64,000 nucleotides of DNA from Eopsaltria australis. Taxonomy: Eukaryota > Chordata > Aves > Passeriformes > Petroicidae. Position numbers and translations under genes: made by a program. The stretch spans positions 6,600,501 to 6,664,500 of the forward strand of contig JAVTVJ010000072.1 of NCBI GenBank assembly GCA_034509425.1. Reading direction: 5' to 3'. Shown here in pieces: positions 12,194 through 38,960 of this stretch; position 1 is the first letter of the stretch; each line of letters opens with the position of its first letter. The notes beneath the pieces are model-generated. The model saw only the letters and a list, made by a program, of their open reading frames with translations. It ran no database searches and was not told the origin of the DNA.

Positions 12194-15100
12194 CTAGCGA
12201 TCGGGGCGCTGGACGCAGAACACTTTGGCTTGGTGGTCGCCAGAGGTGGTCACCACGATGGAGGCATCCCTGCAGGGAGACAGGGCTCAGAGGTGGGGCT
12301 GGGAGCTTCCAGTATCCCTTACCATCACCCCAGCCCAGCTCTGAAGTGCTGCACTCCCCCTTAAGACTCTCAAGTCTCAGCACGGACCTGGGTCTGTCCC
12401 CCACCTTGGGACCAGACCTCAAGGGCACTCAAAGAAGAGACAGCTTGTGCTTCGAATTCCTAAGCTGCAAGCCCCTGCCATCACTGCTCCCTCCACCCAG
12501 CAGGGAAGGGGTCTAGGGGTTGCCTGCTCACTTGTTGACGGCGAAGTCGAGGATTTCAGCAGAGTGCCCTCGGTACTCGCTGATCATCTTCCCCGAGCGG
12601 GCGTCCCAGAGCCGCACAGCCCCATCCAGGCTGCAGGTGTACACCACGGCCGAGCTCTCCTCCCACAGCAGCTGCACGATCCCTGACTGGGGCAGGGGGA
12701 GACCACAGTGGGGACCCTCCAGCAAGTCTTAGCTCCCCCCATGTACCTCCCACCCCCTCATGGTGTCTGCCATCCACACAGGAGAGCCAGACCCCAGGGC
12801 CAAGCACATCCACTGTGCAGAGACTGTGGCTGCCCTTTGGGGAAGCCCAAGGCTAATGGAGAAGTACAAATTGGGAACTGGCCCCTGGGCTCAGAGGGAG
12901 ATCTCCAGCAGGCCCAAACCCCACCTCCCAGGCCTAGGGGGAAGGGGGTAGGGCAGTACCTCGTGTTGGCACTTATGCCTCAGGCTCTGTGTAGAGAGGT
13001 CATAAATAGCCAGTGTGCCATCGAGGTAGCCCACAGCAGCCAGTGGCATTCTGCAGAGAGGGGAACAGGCATTACATGGGACATGGGGAAGCAGGCATGG
13101 AAACATGTGAAGGCTCCAGGTAAAAGGCAAACCCTGTGCTGAAGGCTGCAACGTATTGAGAAGATGAGGGACAACCTGATGGCTGAAGCCATCAAACCCC
13201 CTGCTTTGGAGACCCAGCAGTACAGCAAGTCAGCAATCAGCCCATGTTTGTGAAGAAGATGACAATGTCTTGGCAGGAAAACAGCTGTCTGGAGAGTATC
13301 CCAGCCAAGCAGTGGTCCCATCAGGCTAGCCCAGAATCCCAACAGTTGCAGGGGGGACTGAGCAGCTGCTGTCCCTTGTGATCTGGGATCTCCACACCCA
13401 GCGGGGGAGGATGGAGGCAAGAGAAATGCAACAGATTCAGCACAAGGGATGCAAATGGATCTGTATGACAAGCCCTGTAAAATCTAGCACTGAAGAGGAG
13501 CTGTCCCAACACTCACACATTACAGAAGCCCAGCGACTCCACCGAGTTGGACTCTGCCTCCTCGCCCTCACTGATGGGTGCCTTGGGGGTCACACTCTCC
13601 ATCTTGAACACGCACACCACCTGGGTAGAGGGAGAGTGACTATACCCCGAGGGAAGGAGACCCAGATGCACAGAAGTCCCGTTCTTACTCGATACCGAGC
13701 CTGCACCCTCAGCAGAACAAGGCCCGGCCCCAAATCCTCAGCAAACAAGAGGGAACTTCCTTCCAGGAGCCGGGCGGGACCACCCAGCCCGCGCTCCACC
13801 CGCAGCGCGAGAGCGCCGCCTGCCGCCTGCCGATGGCCGCACACCGGCCCTGGGCTTGAGGAGATCCCAGCGCTCCTGGCTCTGCCCCCGGCCCAGGACA
13901 GGGGGCTTGGGGGGTCCTCAGCACTTCTGGCTCTGCCCTGTCCACACAGACCCACCTTGCCCGTGGCAGAGTTCACCAGCTTGGCATGACAGTCCACAGA
14001 GCCCGTCATGATCAAACTGCCATCCTGGTTGCTGGCCACACACGTCAAGGGGTCCTGATGGCCATCCTGGCCTGGAGGGTGAACAGCAGGTATGAGCTTT
14101 AATGTGTCCTCTCCAGCTTTATGTGAGACACAATGAGCCTCGAAACACCCCCTTCTGCAGCCTCTGCCCTGCCCAGCTCTGCCAGCACCCCAGCAAGCAA
14201 CAGCCACCAGTGGAGATAGAGAAACGCAGTGCCAAGCTCCTTCCTGCACTCAGAGGATGCCTCCTCTTCACCCAGGCAGAGGTCAGAGCCCACCAGAAGG
14301 GGCTGTTCACCAACTAGGGAGTAGCCCAGGGGATAAACCTCTTCCTTACCTTTCAGGACATGCAGCGAGGTTCCCTGCTTTAGGTCCCAGATGCGCATGG
14401 TCCCATCCTCATACCCCACCACTGCTCGCTTCCCTGGGTGAGACAGAGACAGCAGATAGAAACGGGGTCCCCTCATCCCCCCAGCTCCCATTCAGCACAG
14501 ACTGGGAGAAGCAGGAGGGCAGATGGCCCACACAGAGCTGGTGACATTTCCCAGTCCAAAAAGGCCCCATGCCTCACCATCAGGCAGGATCCTGCCACAT
14601 GTGGCTGGGCATGCGGGACCCTGAAAAGTTTTGCAGTCCCCACTGGGTATCTTCCACATCCAGGTGTTGCCATCAGCTGTGCCAGCCAGAAGTACATGGG
14701 CTTGAGGGTGCCACTCCATCCACTGGGCAGAGAGAGGAACAGGCAGCGTCACAGAAGTGCTGCCACCCCACTTGCTGGCTGGGGAGCTCCCCACAGCACC
14801 AGGGGTTCCACCACTCACCTCCAAGTCCCCCACCTCGAAGGACCACACTTCCTCCTTGGCATCCACCCGCCACACTTTGATGAGCCCAGACATGTCACCT
14901 GTGGCCACGAACACAGAGTCGTGACTGAAGCCAGCACAGGTGACCGAGTCCTTGTGTCCTAAAAACATCAGGGGACAGAGACTGCTCAGACCAAGCTACA
15001 GAAGATGGTCAGGAGCACAGCATCAGCTGGAGAAAAATGCGTCCAGACACAGCTGAGAGGGGACACAGCTGTTCACTGCACCTTACCTGAGCACTCAAAC

Positions 15101-16160
15101 AGGAGCTCCCCATCACTCACACGCCACACGAAGGCCTTGTCATCCTCTCCACCTGTCACTGCCAGCGAGTTGGTCTTGGGGTCAAGGCTCACACAGAAGA
15201 CAGAGGCTTCACAAAAGAGTGAACAGAGGCTACATGGCTACGGTGCCGATCCCACCTCACCTGACGTTCCCAGGGGACGCAAACCCCATGCAGTGCTGGG
15301 TCTGGGTGGGACGTCAGCCACCTGAACTCCCAACTCAGCAGGAATCAATTCTTCACGTGGGGGAGGAGTGGCAGATGCTTTATGCTGAGCTTAGGGCCAG
15401 CTGCCACAATGGGAAGCCCAAAGGGCTCTTCTGCCAGAGCTTAAGGCAGAAACAAGCCCAGGGTAGCTCTGAGTCCTGACGGCTGTCCCAAGAAGGCTGG
15501 GAGACAGCAGCCTGACAAGGCCCTTTGCACCCCTGGACTCTGGGGAAAGCCAAGATGAGACCAGGTCCCGAGGGGGGTCCCAGCTGCTGCTGCCCGTGCC
15601 CAGCACTCACCCGAGTGGAGGGAGAACGTGACCTCACTGTCGTCCTGTGCCTCCATGCCGTCCTCCACCCCCTCGTCATCCTCCGACTCCCAAGCCTCGG
15701 CATCGGGCTCTTCTGCCCCCTCATCCTCAAAGTCCACATCCTCCATCTCCTCGGCCAGGTCATCTGCGGAGGGCGAAGGTCAGGGCGCGGCTCGCGGCCC
15801 GCCCGGCTCAGCCCCCACGGGGCGGCTGTGGGCTCGGCGGGACAGCGGGGGTCCCTGCGGGACGGGGCAGCGGGGGATGCGCGATGCCGCGAGACCCAGA
15901 GCAGGGAAAGCGCAGAGGAACGGGGCGCGACGCGGGGAGAGGCCGCGGGCCGGGGGGATGCACCGGCCGGGCCTGGCACTGGGGTGGGGCCGCAGCGCTG
16001 CCGGTGCCCCGGCGGGAGGCGAGAGCCCCCGCAGGCCCTGCCCAGTGCGCGGCGCAGGGCGCCCCGTCTCACCCGGCCCGGGCGGGCCCAGCTCCACCAC
16101 CTCGATGATCTCCTCGTCGCCGTGCAGGTCCAGCGCCCCCGGGCCCTCCCCGGGCTCCAT
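12194..16160 (-). CDS. AAMP: AAMP, angio-associated migratory cell protein (WD40)
   Basis: AAMP is a WD40-repeat protein linked to cell migration and 60S ribosome assembly (the yeast Sqt1 family). Exons in transcript order: 16160-16073, 15763-15611, 15206-15087, 14958-14819, 14722-14578, 14433-14350, 14071-13956, 13620-13517, 13050-12960, 12686-12532 and 12269-12194. They sum to 1272 nt, or 423 residues (human 434). The start reads [20 protein letters not shown]. An acidic stretch ([16 protein letters not shown]) precedes the WD repeats, which show typical ends such as [25 protein letters not shown] and VRLWDARSG. The C-terminus is [10 protein letters not shown]. All introns are GT-AG. The start at 16160 is chosen because the conserved [11 protein letters not shown] block follows it. 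The gene is head-to-head with PNKD. Confidence 0.96.
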
Positions 16161-16419
16161 GCCGACCCACCCCGCCGCCGCCGCCGCTTCCGCCGCGCGC
16201 CCCGCCCCGGTCAGGGCCCGCCGGCCCCAGCCAACCACAGCCCGAGCCCGACCGCGGATCCCGCCCTTTCCGCCAGCAGGGCGGGCCGCCCCGCCCCGCG
16301 CGGCGCTCTCTGGGAGATGTAGTTCCTGCGCACAGACCATGAGGCGCCGCCCGCCGGCAGTCCCCGCGAGGCGAGACTGCAGCTCCCGGCATGCAGCGCG
16401 GCCGCCGCTCACCGGCACC
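16161..16419. promoter_or_regulatory. Divergent AAMP/PNKD promoter, CpG-rich
   Basis: The two start codons are 259 bp apart and point outward. The spacer is very GC- and CpG-rich and lacks a TATA box. It holds two sequences resembling the ZNF143/THAP11 (Staf) site ACTACAnnTCCCAGCATGC: one on the minus strand at 16310-16325, and one on the plus strand at 16376-16395 reading ACTGCAGCTCCCGGCATGCA. Such sites are known to be common in two-way promoters. Binding here is inferred. Confidence 0.75.
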
Positions 16420-27463
<11,044 letters not shown>

Positions 27464-28110
27464 ATCCCCCCCCAACACTCCCCGGATCCCCCCTTTCCAC
27501 GGGGCCGGGTGATGGTTGGGCACAGGAGGCTCAAGACTGTGTGGTTTGTTTTGCTGTGAATTTCCCTCCTGGGGTGGAGGGTTGGGGGAGGGGGAAAAGT
27601 GGACACCCCCGTAAGTGGGAACCCTGTAAGTGATCCCTGCCTTTGCTCCCTTGGACTTGGGAGTCACCAGCTGTCACACAGAAGCACCTCAATCCCCTCT
27701 CGGGTGGTTTGTAGCCCCCTGTCTCACTGCTGGGGCTATAGGAATGGCACCAAGGGCTTTTCCTACACACACCTCTACCCCCCCCCCCCCCCAGTTTTTC
27801 TGTGAGTCTCCAATTTCCCCTCCTCCACCACCACCACTCAGCCCCCTCCCCTTAAGCCCCCAGTGTTGTGCATCTCCTTTGTGGGGGCTGGGATGGAGCC
27901 AGCAAGGGGAGGCGGGCAGCAGTACTACCTCCAGGCAAGGGGCTCCTCTCCAGCACCCCATCCTTGACGCCGGAGCCCCCCCTGTACTCACACTCACACA
28001 CTGGGACAGAGCCATAGGGTCACACTGCTGGGGTATGGGCGGTGCTGCTTCCCTGGGGATCGGAGCCACAATCACCCCCACGCCCCAAATAAAAGACTGG
28101 ATCGATTTTA
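27464..28110 (+). terminator. PNKD: PNKD 3' UTR and poly(A) signal
   Basis: AATAAA at 28088-28093 ends a roughly 0.6-kb untranslated tail. A pure run of 15 C at 27778-27792 lies in the middle and is prone to length error. Confidence 0.8.
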
Positions 28111-28403
28111 CACCTGTTCGTCCCTTTCTGTCCTGGTCGGTGCGGCGGGGGCGCGGCCCCTTTAAGAGGTGGGGCCAGGGCGTTGCCGGGGCGACGGCGA
28201 GGCGTCGGGGGCGCCGGGGGCACCGGGGCCGGTCCGGCAGGGCGGGGGCCCGGGGGTGGCGGGGGCGGCAGGGGCTGGGGGCCGCACGGGCGGGGTGGGT
28301 GTCACTGCCCCCCAGGGCCCCGCGTGGGGCGGGTACCGCGGTTCGGGGGAGCCGCGCCGCCCCCTCACCTGAGGGTCCGGCTGCAGGATCCCCCAGGCCA
28401 GGC
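28111..28403 (+). promoter_or_regulatory. CATIP: CATIP promoter with RFX X-box
   Basis: The region between the PNKD poly(A) signal and the CATIP ATG is CpG-rich. GTTGCCGGGGCGAC at 28182-28195 fits the RFX X-box pattern (RYYNYY, short spacer, RRNRAC) that marks ciliary genes. A CAG at 28384-28386 may be the acceptor of a non-coding first exon. Confidence 0.65.
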
Positions 28404-30966
28404 ATGGAGCCCCCTCCCGAGAGCCCCCAGGAGAGCCCGGCCGTGGCGGACACTGCTGCCGAGTTCCTGAGCCACATCGGTGCGTGCCCGCTGCAGCCTC
28501 CCCCTTGTCCCGCCACGCCCGTGCAAGGGGGGGGACACCGGGTCCGGCAGGAGGGGGACGGATAGTGGGGGATTGAGCGGGATAAATGGCGAGAGGCTCG
28601 ACCCAGCCTGCACGGGGAGAATGGACACAGGGAGGGGCACTGGGCAGGGGCGACAGTCACTCAGAGGGAGTGACCATCTCCTCGGGGTCACCGTCACTCT
28701 GTGTTGGGGTCACCATCCCTCTGTGCAGGAGTGACCATCCCTCTGTGCAGGGCTGAAGGAGCTGGAGTGGTGCCTGTTTGCTGAGAGGCTGGCAGTGGTG
28801 CCCGTGGGGGCCTCAACGAGGGACAAGGCAGAGGGCCAGTGGTGGATGGCAGCCCAGTGGGCACCCTACCAGCGGGAACGTGAGCCGGTGCAGAGCTGCA
28901 TCCTGGTGCAAGCCAGGTTCCATGGCAAGCAGGACGGTGTGCCTGCCTCCAGCACCCTCAAAGGTGAGCCAGGGGTGGCTTGGGGGGTTCCCTCCTCCCC
29001 AAGGCTGGAACATCCCTGTCCACCAGCCCCTAGGGCTGGGAATGGGGACAGTGCCAATGGGATTGATTGAGGATGGTTTTGCTTTGCCAGCCTATCTGAC
29101 CTGGCAACTGGAGACCTTGGAGCAGGAGGAGCAGGAGTGCCTGGAGGTGATTGATGTGGTGGTGGCACATCCCCTTCCCTGTGTCCTACCCGCTGCTCTG
29201 GGGTATGCCCTGCAGTAGTGCCCCCCTGGGGGCTGTGCCCCCTGCAAGGCCACTGTGGGTAGTCTGTCATGCTCAGACTCCAGCTCTGCACCAGCAGCCT
29301 GGTCCCTGTCCCCTGCTCTGGGTGGCAGCTGGGGTAGGGAGTTTCCTGCAGTGCATCTGGTGTGGTACCCCGACTGACCGAGGTGCTGGGGAGTGCCACC
29401 CCACACCCCGTACCTCCCACCCATCCTGCAGCTCAGCCCATACCCCACAGAGAAGAGGACCCACATTGTGAGCCACCAGCATGGGATGACTGTCACGAAG
29501 ACCCTGCAGGAGGGAGAGGTGAGCTTGAGAGCAGAGTCACACCCTGGGAGGGGGCAGCACCGCTGGCCTGTCTCACCAGGGGTGCCCCAGGCTCTGGGGG
29601 GTGCTGTTCCTGGGGATGCTGGAGCTGTGGCTGTCCCATGAGGTAGCCAGGTCTCTCTGCAGGCAGAGCCACAGTGCAACAGCTTCTCCTACAGCCGGGC
29701 CAAGCTGCGGGGGCGGCTGCTGGAGGGTGCCAGCCTCCTGCTGCTGCGGGTGCTGGCACGCCGGCAGACAATGCCCCCTGACCTTGTCTTCCCAGCCATC
29801 AACACCGAGGGCGACCTCTGCACCTCCAGCTACGTGAGCTGACAGCCAGGAGGGCCTGTGGGATGGGGGGGTCTGGGTCAGGTTGGGGATACCAGGGTGG
29901 GATGTGGGAAGTGGGAGTGGGCAGAATGTGCTTGACAGCATGGGAGGGACACATGGGGATGGCACCTGGGGGCAGAGGTGACTCTGAGACAAGGCTGACC
30001 TCTGGCTGTACTGCCCCCAGTCTGCCCTGGGCATCCAGCAGCAGGCAGTGGGCTCGGCAGAGACAGAGGTGTTTGTGATCGAGCGAGCCGTGCACAGCAG
30101 CACGGGCGTCTCCAGTGTGTGGCACAGCAGCTTCCTCCCCGATGGGTAAGGGCAGGGCTCCGGTCAGAGGCACCCCAGCCCTGCCAGTCTGGTGGGACCC
30201 AGGATGGGGAGGTCAAGGGCTCTTCCCCTTTCAGGCATTTGGCTCAGCTGATGCAGATTGGCTCGCCGGTGCTGATGGTTCTACAGGATGAGTCCATCCT
30301 CAGCAAGTCAGGTACTGAGCAGGAGAGGCTTGTGCCCCCCCCAGCACAGGCAGCCCCTGCCCACTGTCCAGAAGCTAAGGGAGAACACCCTGCCCTGCCT
30401 TTCTGCTGCCAGGTAAGTTTAAGCCCCAGCTCCCATTCCCCAAAGACCACCTGGACTGGGAGGAGGACATCCAGCTCTTCACCGAGTTCCTGGACAGGAA
30501 GGTAAGATGGGTGGACGTGGGGACAGGGGGACATGGGGCTGTGCCAGTCTCCAGCAGGGCCTCCCCTGGTGTGCCCAGGAGGCACCTTGAGGGGGCAGGC
30601 TAGCCAGCATCCTTCCTCACGCCTTCTTAAGGGTGGGGAAGGACCCAGGCTCCTGTCCCCTTCACCCTGGCACGGTGCCCAGGGGAGAAACGTGTGTTCA
30701 AGCCCATCTCACCCACCCTTCCCACCCTGCTACAGGAGGAGCTCCAACAATCCCATGCTACCTACCTCCAGCAGCACCCCGAGGTGCGGGCACTGCTGTA
30801 TGACTTCCTCCAGGCGTTGCTCTTCCAGCAGCCACATGACCCCATCTCCTTTGCTGCGGAATTCTTCGCCCACCAGCGGCCCTCTGGGAGCCCCTTTGCC
30901 TCCACCGGGGCTGCCAGCCCTCTCCCCAGCTCCCCACCTGGCCACCCTCCAGATAACAGCAAATAA
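28404..30966 (+). CDS. CATIP: CATIP, ciliogenesis-associated TTC17-interacting protein
   Basis: CATIP binds TTC17 and supports actin polymerisation during ciliogenesis. Exons: 28404-28479, 28751-28963, 29091-29146, 29432-29518, 29663-29833, 30021-30145, 30235-30311, 30413-30501 and 30736-30966. They sum to 1125 nt, or 374 residues (human 387). Family landmarks include WQLETLEQEEQECLE, LLLLRVLARRQTMPPDLVF and TEVFVIERAVHS. The last exon encodes HPEVRALLYDFLQALL followed by PHDPISFAAEFF, which looks like an RII-alpha/DPY-30 docking helix pair. The donor after 29146 (GTGATT) is weak. The stop codon TAA 30964-30966 sits inside the AATAAA signal. Confidence 0.93.
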
Positions 30967-30967
30967 A
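30962..30967 (+). terminator. CATIP: CATIP poly(A) signal overlapping its stop codon
   Basis: AATAAA begins in the last sense codon (AAA 30961-30963) and contains the TAA stop. The 3' UTR would be only about 15-30 nt unless a later site is used; none with AATAAA is seen nearby. Confidence 0.8.
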
Positions 30968-30984
30968 GCAGCCAGCACTGCCTG

Positions 30985-31700
30985 TCCAGTCTCGTTTGCT
31001 TTGGGAAACAGGCTCAGGGAGGGCAGGTGGAGCTGAGTTGGGTGCTAAAGTCCTTCTGGCTGGGTCCCTGTCCCCCTCCCGGCTGTTCTAGCCCTTGCTC
31101 AGGGGCTGAGGGGTGCATGGGGCGTACCGTGGAGCAGGGCCAGGCTCACATCCCTGTGCCTGCCACCACCCCATGTGCTCCTGGGGGACACCCCTTGCCC
31201 ACCTCTCTGTGGGACACAGCCTGGCTGGCAGAAGGGTACCCCAGCGGGGCAGCCGGTACTCACCAGGCAGCCACGGGAGCACCTGAACTGTTCCCCCTTC
31301 CACCTCCACAGCCACGAGGGTCCTGGGGATGGGGTGCCCCACTTTTGTTGGCACAGCTTGACACTGCAGCAACACTGGCACCCCGCACCCAAGAGTGATG
31401 TGAGCCTGCCTGGCTGGGTGCTTCCCCCAGCCGCTAAGGGTGCATTTTGATCTCCTTATGCAACACGTGCCTGCTTCCTCCTCACTCCCACTTCCATGGC
31501 ATTTCCCCTACTCCCGTGGGGCCAGCCCTCCCTTCCCGCTCTGTGGGACACTGTCCCCTGTCCCCACAGTCACCCAAGCAGCACTTGGCATGTGATGGAC
31601 AGTGACACGCAGACATGCTCCCACGCCCCGGTGAGGGTGCCTCGTGTTTGCACGTGTGTGAGGCAAAGGGGAGGGAAGGGGCCTCCTGGCACGGGGGGGA
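30985..31700. other. CATIP-SLC11A1 spacer, nothing recognised
   Basis: The stretch is GC-rich and free of recognisable exons. Short frames on both strands show no family likeness. Confidence 0.6.
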
Positions 31701-31888
31701 ACTGAGACTGTGTGTTCATAAGGGTAGGGAAGCAGCACTTCCTTCTCCTATCCTCCTCCTCTCCTCCTGGGAGGGGGGGGGGGGGGGAATGACACAACTG
31801 CGGGGGGTCCTTCAAAAGCTGGGTGGCAGGCACCGCACTCAGTGCTGAAACCAGGGAGCCTCAGCACCGTGGCTGGATCGGTCCACCT
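31701..31888 (+). promoter_or_regulatory. SLC11A1: SLC11A1 proximal promoter with PU.1-like site and poly-G tract
   Basis: Just upstream of the ATG, CACTTCCTTCT at 31736-31746 is the complement of AGAAGGAAGTG, a good PU.1/ETS site as expected for a macrophage gene. It is followed by a pyrimidine-rich run and 15 consecutive G at 31773-31787. No TATA box is evident. The transcription start is unknown. Confidence 0.55.
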
Positions 31889-37680
<5,792 letters not shown>

Positions 37681-38080
37681 CAGATCCTATCACTGTCTAT
37701 TATCCCCACGTCCCTGCCCAGCGCGGCCTCCTCACACCGGACACGGATTTGCTGCCACTTCGAGCCTGGGCATGTTTTAGCCAGAGATGTGCCCAGCAAG
37801 GAAAGGGTTAACAGCCGGGTAGCCCTCCCCCCAAGATCTCAGAGCCCAGCGCTTCTTCCCAGCCCCAACCCCCGCCAATTCCGGGGTGCTGGTCCAGGCT
37901 TGACGCGAGGGCAGTGGGATAACAGCGGGAGGTGCTCCCATCCCTTGGCACAGACGCTTCACTGAATGAGCCGCCTCGGAGACTTCCCCTGCTCATTATT
38001 GCCAGGAACCGCCGGCCCCCGGGACCGCTAATCACCGCCGGGGACCGCTAATTAGCGCCGGGGACCACTAACCACTCCCC
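37681..38080 (+). other. SLC11A1 downstream flank with 20-bp tandem repeat
   Basis: This holds the probable SLC11A1 3' UTR, with no canonical poly(A) signal seen. At about 38014-38074, three copies of a 20-bp unit (GGGACCGCTAAT core starting 38021, 38041 and 38061) lie in exact 20-bp phase. The copies carry TAAT or TAAC cores, with a palindromic GCTAATTAGC at the second junction. Confidence 0.6.
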
Positions 38081-38960
38081 ACCGCCCGCCGCCGGCGGGC
38101 CCAGCCCCGGGACCTGCCCCATCCCCACGGGGGGCTCCGAAACTCAGGGGGAGGGCTGATAAACGGCTTGTTTGTAACCTGGCCTCGGCCTCGCTGCTGC
38201 TGCGTGGCCCCGGTGCGGGGCGGGGACCCCTCGGCCTCGCCGTGCCCCGGGGACGGCCCCTCTGCCCCGGGCGGGGGAGTGGGCGGGGTTGCCAACGCGT
38301 GGCCGTGGGGGCGCGGGGGACTCAGCGCCAGTTTTTGGCATTCCCCCGGGGGGAGCGGGGCGGTGGGGGGCCCCACCGTGCCCTTCCCGCCCCGGATGCC
38401 CCGTTTCCCGCTTGCCGGTACCGCCGGATGCGGATGCGGAGCCGCTCGGGCCCTCCCCGGGGGCGGCCGTCGCCCCCTCCTCGGTCCCGCACCGCGGGTG
38501 GGGGGGGTCCCAGTGCGCTTCGCCCCCCGCCGCGGTCCGCACTTGCGAGACGCTCCCTGGCTGTTTCAAGGCTCCCCCTTCTCCCCAGGACCCCCCACCC
38601 CAAAATGCCACTTCGCGACCCACGCCGGCCGGGTGGTGGAGGGGGAGTTTTGGGGGCCGGGCACCCCCCCAGCCCGTGCCCCCCACTCCGGGAAGGGACC
38701 CCCCCCGCTCCCGGGGGCCGCGCTTGTTTATGTGAAGAATGTCCCCTTCCTTAAAAGGGCGATGGCGGACGGGGTGGGGCGGTGCCTCCCCCCCCCGCCT
38801 CCGCGTTGGCCCGGCCTGTGGCTGCTTGAAGGAGGGGCCAGAGCTGTGGGGCCCACCGAAAGGCGGGGGCTCCCCCCTCCAGGGGCGCAGCTGACCGGAG
38901 CCACCGGAGGAGGAGCAGGAGAGGCCCCCGGCTCGGGGTGCACCTGCCCGGGGGTACAAG
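38081..38960. promoter_or_regulatory. Orphan CpG-rich island between SLC11A1 and CTDSP1
   Basis: About 0.9 kb is dense in CpG and GC with long open frames on both strands, typical of a promoter island. It is 2.5 kb before the CTDSP1 ATG and has no gene assigned. A perfect CArG box, CCTTAAAAGG, lies at 38749-38758. It may be an alternative CTDSP1 start, a non-coding RNA promoter or an enhancer. Confidence 0.5.

Noticed and set aside
27689..28660. 323-residue minus-strand frame over the PNKD 3' end and CATIP start
   Set aside because: It is antisense to known exons with Pro/Arg-rich composition, with no splice or family support.
38014..38074. Short phased repeats as a CRISPR array
   Set aside because: There are no unique spacers, and the genome is vertebrate nuclear DNA.
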